DNA of 26,757 nt from UBA6921 sp031363085 (GCA_031363085.1 JANLTU010000192.1:1-26757); one strand, 5' to 3'; counted from the first letter of the stretch, positions 1-8,845 are shown. A program made the numbers and translations. The notes: a model not told the origin generated them from the sequence alone.

Positions 1-369
1 CTGTTGCGCGCTAACCTCACATTATTCGAGCAACATAAAGCCCGTCTGCACGACGGCGATGAAGACGCGCAAGAAGACCAGGAAGAAGGGGGCGTGACCA
101 ACTACCACACCCTGAGCACAGCGCTGCTGGGCATCGTGGAAAAAAACGAGCGGCGCTTCAACGGCGGGCTGGCGGCGCACCTGGAACTCTACGCGCGCGA
201 CGACATCGGGCCGCACAGCGAAAACTCCGGCACCGACGAGGAATTCATCTGCGACCAAGCCATCGCATTGGCCAACCTCGGCCTGTGGGCGGGATTGAAA
301 CTGCACACCAAGCACCGGTTGATGCCCAACGACTTGTTGATCAGTGCGTATCCGCCGATCAGTAAGTAA
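1..369 (+). CDS. Hypothetical protein, 3' end of a gene cut by the window edge
   Basis: The frame is open from the first base, so the gene probably starts upstream; a TTG at position 4 is the first possible start seen. About 122 codons are visible. The N-terminal part is strongly acidic (Asp/Glu/Gln-rich around residues 17-28). It is followed by a helical-looking segment with many Leu and Ala and ends in a LLISAYPP-type tail. No signal peptide or membrane segment is visible. I do not recognise the family. The tail loosely recalls small polymorphic-toxin immunity proteins such as Imm49, but this is only an impression. The next gene starts 39 bases downstream on the same strand, so the two may be co-transcribed. 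Confidence 0.55.
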   Translation: MLRANLTLFEQHKARLHDGDEDAQEDQEEGGVTNYHTLSTALLGIVEKNERRFNGGLAAHLELYARDDIGPHSENSGTDEEFICDQAIALANLGLWAGLKLHTKHRLMPNDLLISAYPPISK

Positions 370-408
370 AAACGCCGGGATTCGTAATCCTTAACGAGAC
401 GCACCGCC

Positions 409-729
409 ATGGACGGCACTAGTAGCACCGATCACAACGCCGCCCCGCGCGACCTCCTGCTGTATCACAACGGCCATGCCTACAGCCTGTTGGCGGAGCC
501 GCAGGGCGGGTGTTACCGCGCCCAGAAATTAGGCACCCGTGAAAACTACCGCGCGTTCCTTGACAACATCGTGCGCGATCCGGCGATGCGCCACCGCCTG
601 TGGCTGCAAGCATTGTACTGGGCGGCGTACTTCGGCGAAGGCGTGAGTCTGGGTCAGGCTTGTGTTATTGCATTTAAAATTTACCCTCAGCTTGGCCTAT
701 GTTATTTTGGCTCGCACTATTGCAGGTAA
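409..729 (+). CDS. Hypothetical protein, probably truncated at its 3' end
   Basis: The ATG at 409 follows the preceding gene by 39 bases with only a weak purine-rich stretch before it. The frame encodes 106 residues. The first 80 or so look like a normal soluble protein (LLLYHNGHAYSLL near residues 17-29, then RLWLQALYWAAYFGEG). From about base 655 the DNA becomes AT-rich, and the last 25 residues (Cys, Phe, Tyr, Ile-rich) look unlike the rest. The stop codon lies inside the left arm of a REP-like palindrome at 720-795. I infer that the original 3' end was lost by a rearrangement and replaced by unrelated sequence. The function is unknown. Confidence 0.45.
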   Translation: MDGTSSTDHNAAPRDLLLYHNGHAYSLLAEPQGGCYRAQKLGTRENYRAFLDNIVRDPAMRHRLWLQALYWAAYFGEGVSLGQACVIAFKIYPQLGLCYFGSHYCR

Positions 730-795
730 GAGCGGCCTTCAGCTACGCTAAATCGCCGCTGAAAGCCGCTCCCACTTCGGTCCTTTTACCTGCAA
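720..795. repeat. REP-like palindromic element with inverted ends
   Basis: Ten-base perfect inverted ends (TTGCAGGTAA at 720-729 and TTACCTGCAA at 786-795) enclose an inner pair of 14-base arms at 730-743 and 758-771 with one mismatch and a 14-base loop. Read on the minus strand, the core begins GTGGGAGCGGCTTTC. This resembles the widespread REP repeats of Pseudomonas and Xanthomonas-type genomes, which are mobilised by RAYT transposases. No RAYT gene is present here. The element lies exactly between a gene that seems to have lost its 3' end and a methyltransferase gene whose 5' end is unclear. Confidence 0.75.
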
Positions 796-842
796 CGAAG
801 GCGGCGCTACCATTCCTGAGAACCAACAACAGGCATGTTCAA

Positions 843-1598
843 ATGACAGACGTTGTTGGCAAGATGACCGAACGACTGCTTGTCGATGCGGGCATTACTC
901 TCGGCATGCGCGTTCTTGACGTCGGTTGCGGTAGCGGCGATGTCGCCCTCTTGCTCGCAAAGCAGGTTGGCGAAAGCGGGCAGGTGGTCGGCATCGATCA
1001 AGACGTTCAGGCACTTGCGGCAGCAAGCGTGCGCGTCCGTCAGCTTGCTCTGGCCAATGTGACCTTCACGCAGGGTGATATTTCCGCGCTATCACCTGAC
1101 CTGGCCCCATTCGACGCCGTCGTCGGCCGGCGCGTGCTGATGTATCTGCCCAAACCTGTTGATGTCCTCCGGCGTATCGCCGCCGTCGTGCGACCGGGTG
1201 GGCGGGTGGTTTTCCAGGAGCATGATTCAATCATGGTGCCGGGTCGCGTCACGCCCATGCCGATGCACGAGCAGGTGCACGCCTGGATATGGCAAACCGT
1301 GCAGCGCGAGGGCGCCAACATCCACATGGGTTTTGACCTCCCCATCGTGCTTGCGCAAGCCGGGCTTGCCGTCGAGCATGTGCGCGCCGAGGCGGTTATT
1401 CAGACGCCGGATGTGCCGTATCGGGTTGCCGCCATCGTTCGTGCCATGCTTGCGCGCATTGTTCGGCAAGGGGTTGCCCGTGAGCAGGATGTCGATATTG
1501 AAACACTCGAACAACGACTCACTGCCGAGCGTGTCGAAGCGAATGCGGTCTATGTCAGTGACATGGTATTCGGCGCATGGGCACGCAAGCCACAATGA
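843..1598 (+). CDS. Class I SAM-dependent methyltransferase
   Basis: Predicted soluble 251-residue methyltransferase of the Methyltransf_11/25 type; the substrate is unknown. Motif I (VLDVGCGSGDVALL) lies near residues 22-35, followed by the acidic end of strand 2 (VVGIDQD), a GDISALSP motif with an Asp, and the post-motif RPGGRVVFQEHD. The frame is open back to 699, but the upstream part translates a REP-like repeat, so the ATG at 843 is the better start, with only a weak ribosome site before it. Relatives usually have a further 15-25 residues before the TERLL segment seen here, so the N terminus may have been lost or replaced at the repeat junction. Its downstream neighbour is convergent, with 71 bases between the stops. 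Confidence 0.7.
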   Translation: MTDVVGKMTERLLVDAGITLGMRVLDVGCGSGDVALLLAKQVGESGQVVGIDQDVQALAAASVRVRQLALANVTFTQGDISALSPDLAPFDAVVGRRVLMYLPKPVDVLRRIAAVVRPGGRVVFQEHDSIMVPGRVTPMPMHEQVHAWIWQTVQREGANIHMGFDLPIVLAQAGLAVEHVRAEAVIQTPDVPYRVAAIVRAMLARIVRQGVAREQDVDIETLEQRLTAERVEANAVYVSDMVFGAWARKPQ

Positions 1599-1669
1599 GC
1601 TCGTCCATCACCACGCACGGATTCGACCTAACCCACGGGTGCCAGCGGACTGCTTTGCGGCAGCCGTAT

Positions 1670-3169
1670 TTACGGCTTCCAGTTCTGCTGAAATGCCTCC
1701 CGGATGTGACGCTTCGCGGCGTCGTAGCGTCGCTGGTATTGTCCGGCGTAGTCCGCGCTTGAATACAGCAGGTGGCCTTTTTTTAATGCGCTTTCATCGA
1801 CCGCGATTTCATTGTGATGCGGCAAGGAAGCGCGTTGTGGAAAATCCTTTGCATTGCGTAGCGCAACGGGAATGAACGTGATTTTTTCGAACAGGTCGTG
1901 CGAGTCGCGGCTCTGCGCGTACCGGCCCGAAATGATTTTTCCTTGCCACAGCGCTGCCGCATCGTTGTGCGTGCCATTCCATAATGCCGTGTTGGTGGTG
2001 AAATTTCCGGACGCAAGATCGAACGAGGAGCCTGCGCTGTAATCCGGTGCTTGCGGCAACACGGCGGACGGATTGGCCGGGTCATATAAACTCAATTGCC
2101 CGCCGACCACGCGACCGAAGTGCCCATAACTGGTGTGTGCGTAAAAATCCGCAATGCCGTGTGCGGCACGGTGAAAGGCGTTCAAGTTGACAGCACTTTG
2201 CGCATTGAACTGCGCCAAACGCTGGCTTACCAACTGCCAGCCTTCGGTAATGTAGCCATTGTCGAAATGCTCGCGCGGGTCGTAAGCGCTGGGTAGATCC
2301 ACGACATCTACCGTCAGACTTTTTTGCCCCAGTACGCTGGTGAAATTTAAGTTGAGCGCGTTCAACACCCACGACGGACAAATGTCGCGCGTGAGCGCTT
2401 CGTTGAGAATGCTCTTGTGTACCCAGCCGGCGAATTCGGGGTGTAGGCTTGACCAATCACGCTTGAGATTCATCGCGCCTTTGCCCTGATATTCAGACGG
2501 CGGTTGCGCCGCCCACAGATGCGCATCGTTGAACAAGAAATAGGGTATGTATTCGGAAGCGTCCGGCAGATTTTTGCGTGCCGCCTTAGCCGAACTCTTC
2601 TTCGCTCGTGCCGGCTCGATCACCTGCCACTTGCCGGACTCGTCTTTGTACATCACCCACACGTGGTCGAAGTCCTGATGTTTTTTGCCGAACCACGCGC
2701 GGAATTTTCCCAGCGCCACGCGCACGTTGAAGGAGCTGATGCCGCTGGTCAGTAGTAGTGACGCGATCAGCAATGCGCGGTCTTCGCAGTCGCCCGATTT
2801 TAATGCCAAGGTCTCATCCGGAAATTGCCAGGGATCAAGCCCGTTGGTGGTACGGTAGAGTATTTTTTCGGTTATAAATTCGCTGATGATGTGGGCGCGG
2901 TGATCAAAGGAGCCCGGTTGCCGCGAACTGAATAAATTCCAATTCGCGCCCGGTAATTGGTCAATGTACTTGCGCAGGTCGGTTTCCAGAGTACGGCGCA
3001 TCACCGCATTACGCTCGGTCACCAAGAATTCGCGTACATCAATGTCGTAGTTGCCGTGTTGACTTCCAATCGGTGGGCGCGAAGACGGAACGATAGAGTC
3101 GTGAATGATGCGTTCGCCGTCCCAATTCCAATAACGAAGTTTGTGCACACGTGATGTTGAGAAACACAT
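1670..3169 (-). CDS. Transglutaminase-like / Het-C-like two-domain protein
   Basis: Encodes 499 residues. The ATG at 3169 is chosen because a strong AGGAGG site lies directly upstream; a longer frame to 3280 adds a segment with no support. Residues 85-190 carry a transglutaminase-like (papain-fold) signature: Cys128 in SGDCEDRALL, His169 in FDHVWVMY, and an acidic residue (Glu185 in VIEPAR) where the third catalytic residue is expected. Residues 300-350 carry His301 in EHFDN and the cluster His333, His337, Asp341 and His345 within AHGIADFYAHTSY. This matches the motif pattern of Het-C and related zinc-dependent phospholipase C-like proteins. No signal peptide or membrane segment is visible, so a cytosolic product or one exported by a dedicated secretion system is likely. 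The substrate is unknown. The fusion itself is read directly from one uninterrupted frame; the enzymatic roles are inferred. Confidence 0.75.
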   Translation of the reverse strand: MCFSTSRVHKLRYWNWDGERIIHDSIVPSSRPPIGSQHGNYDIDVREFLVTERNAVMRRTLETDLRKYIDQLPGANWNLFSSRQPGSFDHRAHIISEFITEKILYRTTNGLDPWQFPDETLALKSGDCEDRALLIASLLLTSGISSFNVRVALGKFRAWFGKKHQDFDHVWVMYKDESGKWQVIEPARAKKSSAKAARKNLPDASEYIPYFLFNDAHLWAAQPPSEYQGKGAMNLKRDWSSLHPEFAGWVHKSILNEALTRDICPSWVLNALNLNFTSVLGQKSLTVDVVDLPSAYDPREHFDNGYITEGWQLVSQRLAQFNAQSAVNLNAFHRAAHGIADFYAHTSYGHFGRVVGGQLSLYDPANPSAVLPQAPDYSAGSSFDLASGNFTTNTALWNGTHNDAAALWQGKIISGRYAQSRDSHDLFEKITFIPVALRNAKDFPQRASLPHHNEIAVDESALKKGHLLYSSADYAGQYQRRYDAAKRHIREAFQQNWKP

Positions 3170-3593
3170 AGCTCCCTCCTTGTGATGGTCAGTTTGATTG
3201 GAACGGGCAGCGAGACTGCTTACTCGACGCGCTAGGGCGTGCGCCGCGTTCTTCGCTTCGGAGCATACGTTACCTGTCAAGTCGACAATAGGTGAATAAG
3301 ACCACGAGGAGAGTGCAGGTGGAAATTTGATCTTGGCGCCGCGTGACGCCCAGGCGGTTATGACGGCGACTTAAAGTAAGCACGACGAAATGCTGGGGCG
3401 GACCCGAGCGTAGACACTGCTCGACGCCATACAGTAGAATGAAACTGTTTTCGGGATCTCAAACAAGCAACACGCTGAGGTCACCTTTCGGGTTTGCATG
3501 AGGTGCTCATGACCCCACATTCGGGATGCGTCTTTCGTGTACACGAGACCATCCCTTTTTTGTATGCTCTGTATGCAAAGTAAGGAGAAGGCG
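3170..3593. promoter_or_regulatory. Divergent intergenic region upstream of carA and the Het-C-like gene
   Basis: 424 bases with no convincing gene. It must hold the promoters of two divergent units. Two palindromes lie on the carA side: CATGAG-GTG-CTCATG at 3497-3511 and the perfect 12-mer TCGTGTACACGA at 3535-3546. A TATGCT hexamer at 3563-3568 could serve as a -10 box, but no good -35 partner is present. The Shine-Dalgarno AAGGAG for carA is at 3582-3587. I saw nothing else that I can support. Confidence 0.35.
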
Positions 3594-4733
3594 TTGCGCA
3601 AACCGGCTCTTTTAGCGCTGGCAGACGGCAGTGTGTTCTGGGGCGAGTCCATTGGTGTGGGCGGCCAGACGGTGGGCGAGGTCGTGTTCAATACGGCGAT
3701 GACTGGCTATCAGGAAATCCTGACCGACCCGTCGTATACCAAACAGATCGTCACGCTGACTTATCCGCATATCGGCAACACCGGCACCAACGACGAAGAC
3801 GAAGAAGCGCACGGCGTACAGGCGGCCGGTCTGGTGATTCGTGATCTACCGCTGCTGGCCTATAACTGGCGCAAACAAAAAAGTCTCGACCAGTATTTAC
3901 GCGACAACAAAACCGTGGCGATTGCCAACATCGACACGCGCCGCCTAACGCGCATTTTGCGCGACAAGGGCGCGCAGAACGGTTGCATCATGGCGGGCGA
4001 CGGCAGCATCGACGAACGCCGTGCGTTGGATGCGGCGCGCTCCTTCCCGGGACTCAAGGGCATGGATCTGGCGAAGGTGGTGAGCGTTGCGAAAAATTAC
4101 GAGTGGAGCGAAGGTCGTTGGGAGTTAGGCAGCGGGCACAAAAAACCTGCGGCGGGTGATTTGCAGTACCACGTCGTTGCATTTGATTACGGGGTGAAGC
4201 GCAACATCCTGCGCATGCTGGTGGAACGTGGTTGCCGCGTCACCGTGGTGCCGGCGCAAACCTCCGCGCGCGATGCGCTCGCACTGAAACCGCACGGTGT
4301 GTTCCTGTCGAATGGCCCCGGCGATCCCGAGCCGTGTGGCTACGCGATCAATGCGATCCGCGATATTGTCGACACCGGCACGCCGGTGTTCGGTATTTGC
4401 TTGGGGCACCAGTTGTTGTCATTAGCCAGCGGCGCCAAAACCATCAAAATGAAATTCGGTCATCACGGTGCGAACCATCCGGTGCAAGACCTCGTCACCA
4501 AGCGCGTGATGATCACCAGCCAGAATCACGGCTTTGCGGTCGATGAAGCCACGTTGCCGAAAAATTTAATTCCGACGCATCGTTCGTTGTTCGACGGATC
4601 GTTGCAAGGCGTGCGGCGCCTCGACCAACCCGCGTTCAGTTTTCAGGGCCATCCCGAAGCGAGTCCCGGGCCGCACGACATCGGCTCGCTGTTCGATTGC
4701 TTCTTAAAAGAAATCAGAAACCTCCATGCCTAA
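3594..4733 (+). CDS. carA: Carbamoyl-phosphate synthase small (glutaminase) subunit
   Basis: Hydrolyses glutamine and channels ammonia to CarB for carbamoyl phosphate, the precursor of pyrimidines and arginine; cytosolic heterodimer. TTG at 3594 is chosen as start: AAGGAG lies six bases upstream, the protein is 379 residues (E. coli 382), and the catalytic triad then falls on Cys269, His353 and Glu355, the same numbers as in E. coli. An ATG at 3573 in the same frame has no ribosome site. The N-terminal half carries the CPSase small-chain domain (NIDTRRLTRILR). The C-terminal half is a class I glutamine amidotransferase with SNGPGDP, GICLGHQ and GHPEASPGP. Its stop overlaps the carB start by eight bases, indicating translational coupling. 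Confidence 0.97.
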   Translation: MRKPALLALADGSVFWGESIGVGGQTVGEVVFNTAMTGYQEILTDPSYTKQIVTLTYPHIGNTGTNDEDEEAHGVQAAGLVIRDLPLLAYNWRKQKSLDQYLRDNKTVAIANIDTRRLTRILRDKGAQNGCIMAGDGSIDERRALDAARSFPGLKGMDLAKVVSVAKNYEWSEGRWELGSGHKKPAAGDLQYHVVAFDYGVKRNILRMLVERGCRVTVVPAQTSARDALALKPHGVFLSNGPGDPEPCGYAINAIRDIVDTGTPVFGICLGHQLLSLASGAKTIKMKFGHHGANHPVQDLVTKRVMITSQNHGFAVDEATLPKNLIPTHRSLFDGSLQGVRRLDQPAFSFQGHPEASPGPHDIGSLFDCFLKEIRNLHA

Positions 4734-7700
4734 ACGTAGCGACATCAAAAGCGTCCTGATCATCGGCGCCGGGCCCATTATCATCGGCCAAGCGTGCGAG
4801 TTCGACTATTCCGGCGCGCAAGCCTGCAAAGCGCTCAAGGAAGAAGGCTATCGCGTGATTTTGGTGAACTCAAATCCCGCCACGATCATGACCGACCCCG
4901 GCATGGCGGACGCGACCTACATCGAGCCGATTACTTGGCAGACGCTGGAACGCATCATCGAGCGCGAGCGCCCCGACGCGTTGCTGCCCACCATGGGCGG
5001 ACAAACCGCGCTGAATACCGCGCTCGACCTCGCGCGCGAAGGCGTGCTGGAAAAATATAAAGTCGAGCTGATCGGCGCGTCACGCGAAGCCATCGACAAA
5101 GCCGAAGATCGCGAACTGTTCCGCCGCGCCATGCGCAGCATCGGGCTGGATGTGCCGCGCTCGGCGGTTGCGCACTCGATGGAAGAGGCGGTGCAAGTGC
5201 AGGCGCAGATCGGCTTCCCCACGGTGATTCGTCCGTCGTTCACGATGGGCGGCAGTGGCGGCGGCATCGCTTACAACAAAGAAGAATTCGAAGAGATCGT
5301 GGAACGCGGTCTTGACCTTTCGCCGACCAGCGAAGTGTTGGTCGAAGAATGTTTGAGCGGCTGGAAAGAATTCGAGATGGAAGTGGTGCGCGACCGCAAG
5401 GACAACTGCATCATCGTCTGCTCGATTGAAAACTTCGACCCGATGGGCGTGCATACCGGTGACTCCATTACTGTGGCACCGGCACAGACGCTGACCGACA
5501 AGGAATACCAAATCTTGCGCGATGCCTCGCTGCTGGTGCTGCGCGAAATCGGCGTGGACACCGGCGGCTCCAACGTGCAGTTCGGCATCAATCCGAAAGA
5601 CGGACGCATGGTGGTCATCGAGATGAACCCGCGCGTGTCACGCTCGTCGGCACTGGCATCGAAAGCCACCGGCTTTCCGATTGCCAAAGTGGCCGCGAAG
5701 CTCGCGGTAGGTTACACGTTGGACGAGTTGAAGAACGACATCACTGGCGGCGCCACGCCCGCGTCGTTCGAACCAACTATTGATTACGTCGTGACGAAAA
5801 TTCCGCGCTTCGCGTTCGAGAAATTCCCGCGCGCCGATGCGCGTCTGACCACGCAGATGAAATCGGTGGGCGAAGTCATGGCCATCGGCCGCACCTTCCA
5901 GGAGTCGCTACAGAAGGCGCTGCGCGGTCTGGAAATCGGTGTGGATGGCTTCAACGAAAAAGTGAATTTGAGCAGCGACGGCGCGCTCGACAAAATCCGC
6001 AAAGAATTGCGCGAACCCGGGCCCGAACGCATCTTCTTTTTGGCGGATGCGTTTCGCAGTGGCATGACGCTCGACGCCACCTATGAGCTCACGCGCATCG
6101 ATCCGTGGTTTCTGGTGCAGGTGCAAGATCTCGTGCAAAGTGAAGAGCAGATTCAACGTCGCAAACTGGAACAGTTGGACGCACGCGCGCTGCGCGGTCT
6201 GAAGCGCAAGGGGTTTTCCGACCGGCGCTTGGCGACGCTGTTAAATGTCAAGGAACAGGAAGTCCGCACCCGCCGCCATAATCTCAACGTGCGCCCGGTG
6301 TACAAGCGCGTGGATTCCTGTGCGGCTGAATTTAAAGCGTCCAGCGCGTATATGTATTCCACCTACGAAGAAGAATGCGAAGCGCAACCGACCACGCGCG
6401 ATAAAATTATTGTGCTGGGCGGCGGGCCGAATCGTATCGGGCAGGGCATCGAGTTCGACTACTGCTGTGTGCACGCCGCGTTTGCATTGCGCGAAGACGG
6501 TTACGAAACCATCATGGTGAACTGCAATCCCGAAACCGTCTCGACCGACTACGACACTTCGGATCGTTTGTACTTCGAACCACTAACGCTGGAAGACGTG
6601 CTGGAAATTGTGCACCTGGAAAAACCCAAGGGCGTGATCGTGCAATACGGCGGACAAACGCCGTTAAAGTTGGCGCGTGCGCTGGAAGCGGCCGGGACGC
6701 CCATCATCGGTACCTCGCCCGAGGCGATTGACGTCGCCGAAGACCGTGAGCGTTTCCAGAAGCTGATCGAAAAACTCAATTTGTTGCAGCCGCCCAATCG
6801 CACTGCGCGCACCATCGACGAGGCGGTGAAAGGCGCCGTCGATATCGGCTATCCGCTAGTGGTGCGTCCGAGTTATGTGCTGGGCGGTCGCGCCATGGAA
6901 ATTGTCTACAACGAAGACGAACTGCGCCGCTACATGACCGAAGCAGTGAGCGTATCGAACGACTCGCCGGTGCTGCTGGATCGCTTCCTCGACGACGCGA
7001 TTGAAGTCGACGTCGACGCGTTGTGCGACGGCCACGAGGTCGTGATCGGCGGCATCATGCAGCACATCGAGCAAGCCGGCGTGCATTCCGGTGATTCGGC
7101 GTGTTCGCTGCCGCCGTATGATTTGTCGGCGGCACTGCAACAGCAGTTGCGCGAACAAACCGTCAAGCTCGCCAAAGGTTTGCAGGTGATCGGTTTGATG
7201 AATATTCAGTTCGCGATCCAGGGCGGGCGGGTGTACGTGCTGGAAGTCAATCCACGTGCGTCGCGCACCGTGCCGTTTGTATCCAAGGCCACCGGCGTAC
7301 CGCTGGCGAAAGTTGCGGCGCGTTGCATGGCGGGCAAGAGTTTGAAGAGCCAGGGCGTGACACGCGAGATTATCCCGGCGTATTACTCGGTAAAAGAAGC
7401 AGTATTTCCGTTCAACAAATTCCAGGGCGTCGACCCGATCCTCGGTCCGGAAATGAAATCCACCGGCGAAGTGATGGGCGTGGGCCGCAGCTTCGCGGAA
7501 GCCTATTTCAAGGCGCAGCTCGCTGCCGGGGTGAAAATCAAGCGCGGCGGACGCGCCTTCGTCAGCGTGCGCAACGCCGATAAAAAAGGTGTCGCGGCGG
7601 TGGCCAAGCAGTTGGTCGAGATCGGTTTTGAAATTGTTGCAACGCGCGGCACCGCACGCGTGCTGGCCGAGGCCGGCATTCCGCATGAGATTGTCAATAA

Positions 7701-7947
7701 GGTGCAGGAAGGCCGCCCGCACATCGTCGACCTGTTGAAAAACGACCAGATCGACTTTATTGTTAACACCACTGAAGGTAAACAGGCGACTGCCGATTCG
7801 TCGGCAATTCGCCGCGAAGCGCTTGGACACAAGATTACCTACACCACCACGCTTGCTGGCGCCAAGGCCACCGCGATGGCGATGGCGGCCTCGGATGTTT
7901 CGAGCGTGAATCGCTTGCAAGATCTACACAAGGAAGTCATGGTATGA
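4726..7947 (+). CDS. carB: Carbamoyl-phosphate synthase large subunit
   Basis: Makes carbamoyl phosphate from bicarbonate, two ATP and ammonia delivered by CarA. The length of 1073 residues equals that of E. coli CarB. Two homologous ATP-grasp halves are visible. The first starts VLIIGAGPIIIGQ with GGSGGGIAYN and EMNPRVSRSSALASKATGFP. The second starts near residue 560 with VLGGGPNRIGQG, and has EVNPRASRTVPFVSKATGVP. The last 135 residues form the MGS-like allosteric domain (GRAFVSVRNADKKG, ATRGTARVL, VNTTEG), where UMP, IMP and ornithine act in characterised enzymes. The gene overlaps carA by eight bases and greA by four (ATGA), so carA-carB-greA is one transcription unit. Long antisense frames over this gene are coding shadows. 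Confidence 0.98.
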   Translation: MPKRSDIKSVLIIGAGPIIIGQACEFDYSGAQACKALKEEGYRVILVNSNPATIMTDPGMADATYIEPITWQTLERIIERERPDALLPTMGGQTALNTALDLAREGVLEKYKVELIGASREAIDKAEDRELFRRAMRSIGLDVPRSAVAHSMEEAVQVQAQIGFPTVIRPSFTMGGSGGGIAYNKEEFEEIVERGLDLSPTSEVLVEECLSGWKEFEMEVVRDRKDNCIIVCSIENFDPMGVHTGDSITVAPAQTLTDKEYQILRDASLLVLREIGVDTGGSNVQFGINPKDGRMVVIEMNPRVSRSSALASKATGFPIAKVAAKLAVGYTLDELKNDITGGATPASFEPTIDYVVTKIPRFAFEKFPRADARLTTQMKSVGEVMAIGRTFQESLQKALRGLEIGVDGFNEKVNLSSDGALDKIRKELREPGPERIFFLADAFRSGMTLDATYELTRIDPWFLVQVQDLVQSEEQIQRRKLEQLDARALRGLKRKGFSDRRLATLLNVKEQEVRTRRHNLNVRPVYKRVDSCAAEFKASSAYMYSTYEEECEAQPTTRDKIIVLGGGPNRIGQGIEFDYCCVHAAFALREDGYETIMVNCNPETVSTDYDTSDRLYFEPLTLEDVLEIVHLEKPKGVIVQYGGQTPLKLARALEAAGTPIIGTSPEAIDVAEDRERFQKLIEKLNLLQPPNRTARTIDEAVKGAVDIGYPLVVRPSYVLGGRAMEIVYNEDELRRYMTEAVSVSNDSPVLLDRFLDDAIEVDVDALCDGHEVVIGGIMQHIEQAGVHSGDSACSLPPYDLSAALQQQLREQTVKLAKGLQVIGLMNIQFAIQGGRVYVLEVNPRASRTVPFVSKATGVPLAKVAARCMAGKSLKSQGVTREIIPAYYSVKEAVFPFNKFQGVDPILGPEMKSTGEVMGVGRSFAEAYFKAQLAAGVKIKRGGRAFVSVRNADKKGVAAVAKQLVEIGFEIVATRGTARVLAEAGIPHEIVNKVQEGRPHIVDLLKNDQIDFIVNTTEGKQATADSSAIRREALGHKITYTTTLAGAKATAMAMAASDVSSVNRLQDLHKEVMV

Positions 7948-8420
7948 GCAAAGTCCCGTTAACCCACCGTGGCGCTGAAAAATTGCGTGAAGAGTTACAG
8001 TTGCTTAAAGGCGTGAAACGCCCGGCGGTGATCAAGGCGATTGCCGAGGCGCGTGCGCATGGCGATTTGAAAGAAAACGCCGAATATCACGCCGCGCGCG
8101 AACAGCAAAGCTTCATTGAAGGTCGCATCAAGGACATTGAAGGCAAGCTGTCGAATGCGCAGGTCATCGACGTGACGCAGGTGGCCGCCAACGGCAAAGT
8201 CATCTTCGGCGCCACGGTAGAATTAACCGATGAAGGCAGCGGCAAAGAAGTGGCCTATCAGATCGTTGGCGAAGATGAAGCCGATATCAAAGCTAACTTG
8301 ATTTCGATCACCTCGCCGATTGCACGCGCCTTGATCGGCAAAGTGGAGGGTGACAGCGTCGAAGTAAAAACGCCGGGTGGACTAAAAAGTTATGAAATTT
8401 TGGCTGTGAAATATCTTTGA
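7944..8420 (+). CDS. greA: Transcription elongation factor GreA
   Basis: Rescues backtracked RNA polymerase by stimulating cleavage of the nascent transcript through the secondary channel. The 158 residues match E. coli GreA in length. The N-terminal coiled coil (residues 1-75) carries the tip acidic pair Asp41 and Glu44 in GDLKENAEY, needed for the cleavage function. The C-terminal FKBP-like domain holds the final SPIARALIG...GDSVEV segment. The start overlaps the carB stop as ATGA, so translation is likely coupled; carAB-greA is a common order in this bacterial group. Confidence 0.97.
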   Translation: MSKVPLTHRGAEKLREELQLLKGVKRPAVIKAIAEARAHGDLKENAEYHAAREQQSFIEGRIKDIEGKLSNAQVIDVTQVAANGKVIFGATVELTDEGSGKEVAYQIVGEDEADIKANLISITSPIARALIGKVEGDSVEVKTPGGLKSYEILAVKYL

Positions 8421-8424
8421 CTCC

Positions 8425-8799
8425 ATGAAACTCGAACGATGTTTGCGCTGGATAAGCCTCGCTGCCTGTGTGGCGCTGGGTGTTGCCGCGAGCGGCTGCG
8501 CGTCGGGTCAGCAGCATCCGCCCGCCAAGGCGATGGATTCCAAGCCGGGCGAGACCTCCGTGGTGCAGGAATGTCAGCGTGCGGCGAACGAAGCCGCCCG
8601 GCTGCGCACTGGCGCAGTCAGCGCCTCCAATTCGGGACGTCGCGATGTGGCACTGACGCTGTTCGACCAAAGCCTGGACGCGTGGCGGCAAATTACAAGT
8701 GGCGCATTACGCTGCGAACCGAATGCCGTGACTTCTGCCTATGAACAACTAGATAAAACGATGCGTGAGCGTGAAGAAACAAACCGGCTAACCCACTAA
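8425..8799 (+). CDS. Small predicted lipoprotein
   Basis: Encodes 124 residues starting five bases after the greA stop, so it is likely in the same operon. The N terminus is a type II signal: a basic start (MKLERCLRW), a hydrophobic stretch (ISLAACVALGVAA) and a lipobox ASGC with the lipidated Cys at residue 25. The residue after Cys is Ala, which favours transport to the outer membrane. The mature part is polar with two more Cys (in VVQECQRA and ALRCEPN) that might pair, and a helical region (RRDVALTLFDQSLDAWRQI) that looks like a single TPR-like hairpin. I do not recognise the family. Confidence 0.75.
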   Translation: MKLERCLRWISLAACVALGVAASGCASGQQHPPAKAMDSKPGETSVVQECQRAANEAARLRTGAVSASNSGRRDVALTLFDQSLDAWRQITSGALRCEPNAVTSAYEQLDKTMREREETNRLTH

Positions 8800-8845
8800 T
8801 CTATTTTCTCCATCCAACCACCGCTTGAGCCAAGAGTATTTAAAC

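Noticed and set aside
1159..1875. A 238-codon frame overlapping the methyltransferase and the Het-C-like gene
   Set aside because: It runs out of frame through two recognised genes and its product is Arg/Ser/Cys-rich, as expected from a shifted GC-rich frame.
6856..7920. A 354-codon open frame antisense to carB
   Set aside because: It lies entirely over carB, which is conserved in every motif; the frame arises from GC-rich codon bias and its product (His, Arg and Gly-rich) matches nothing known to me.
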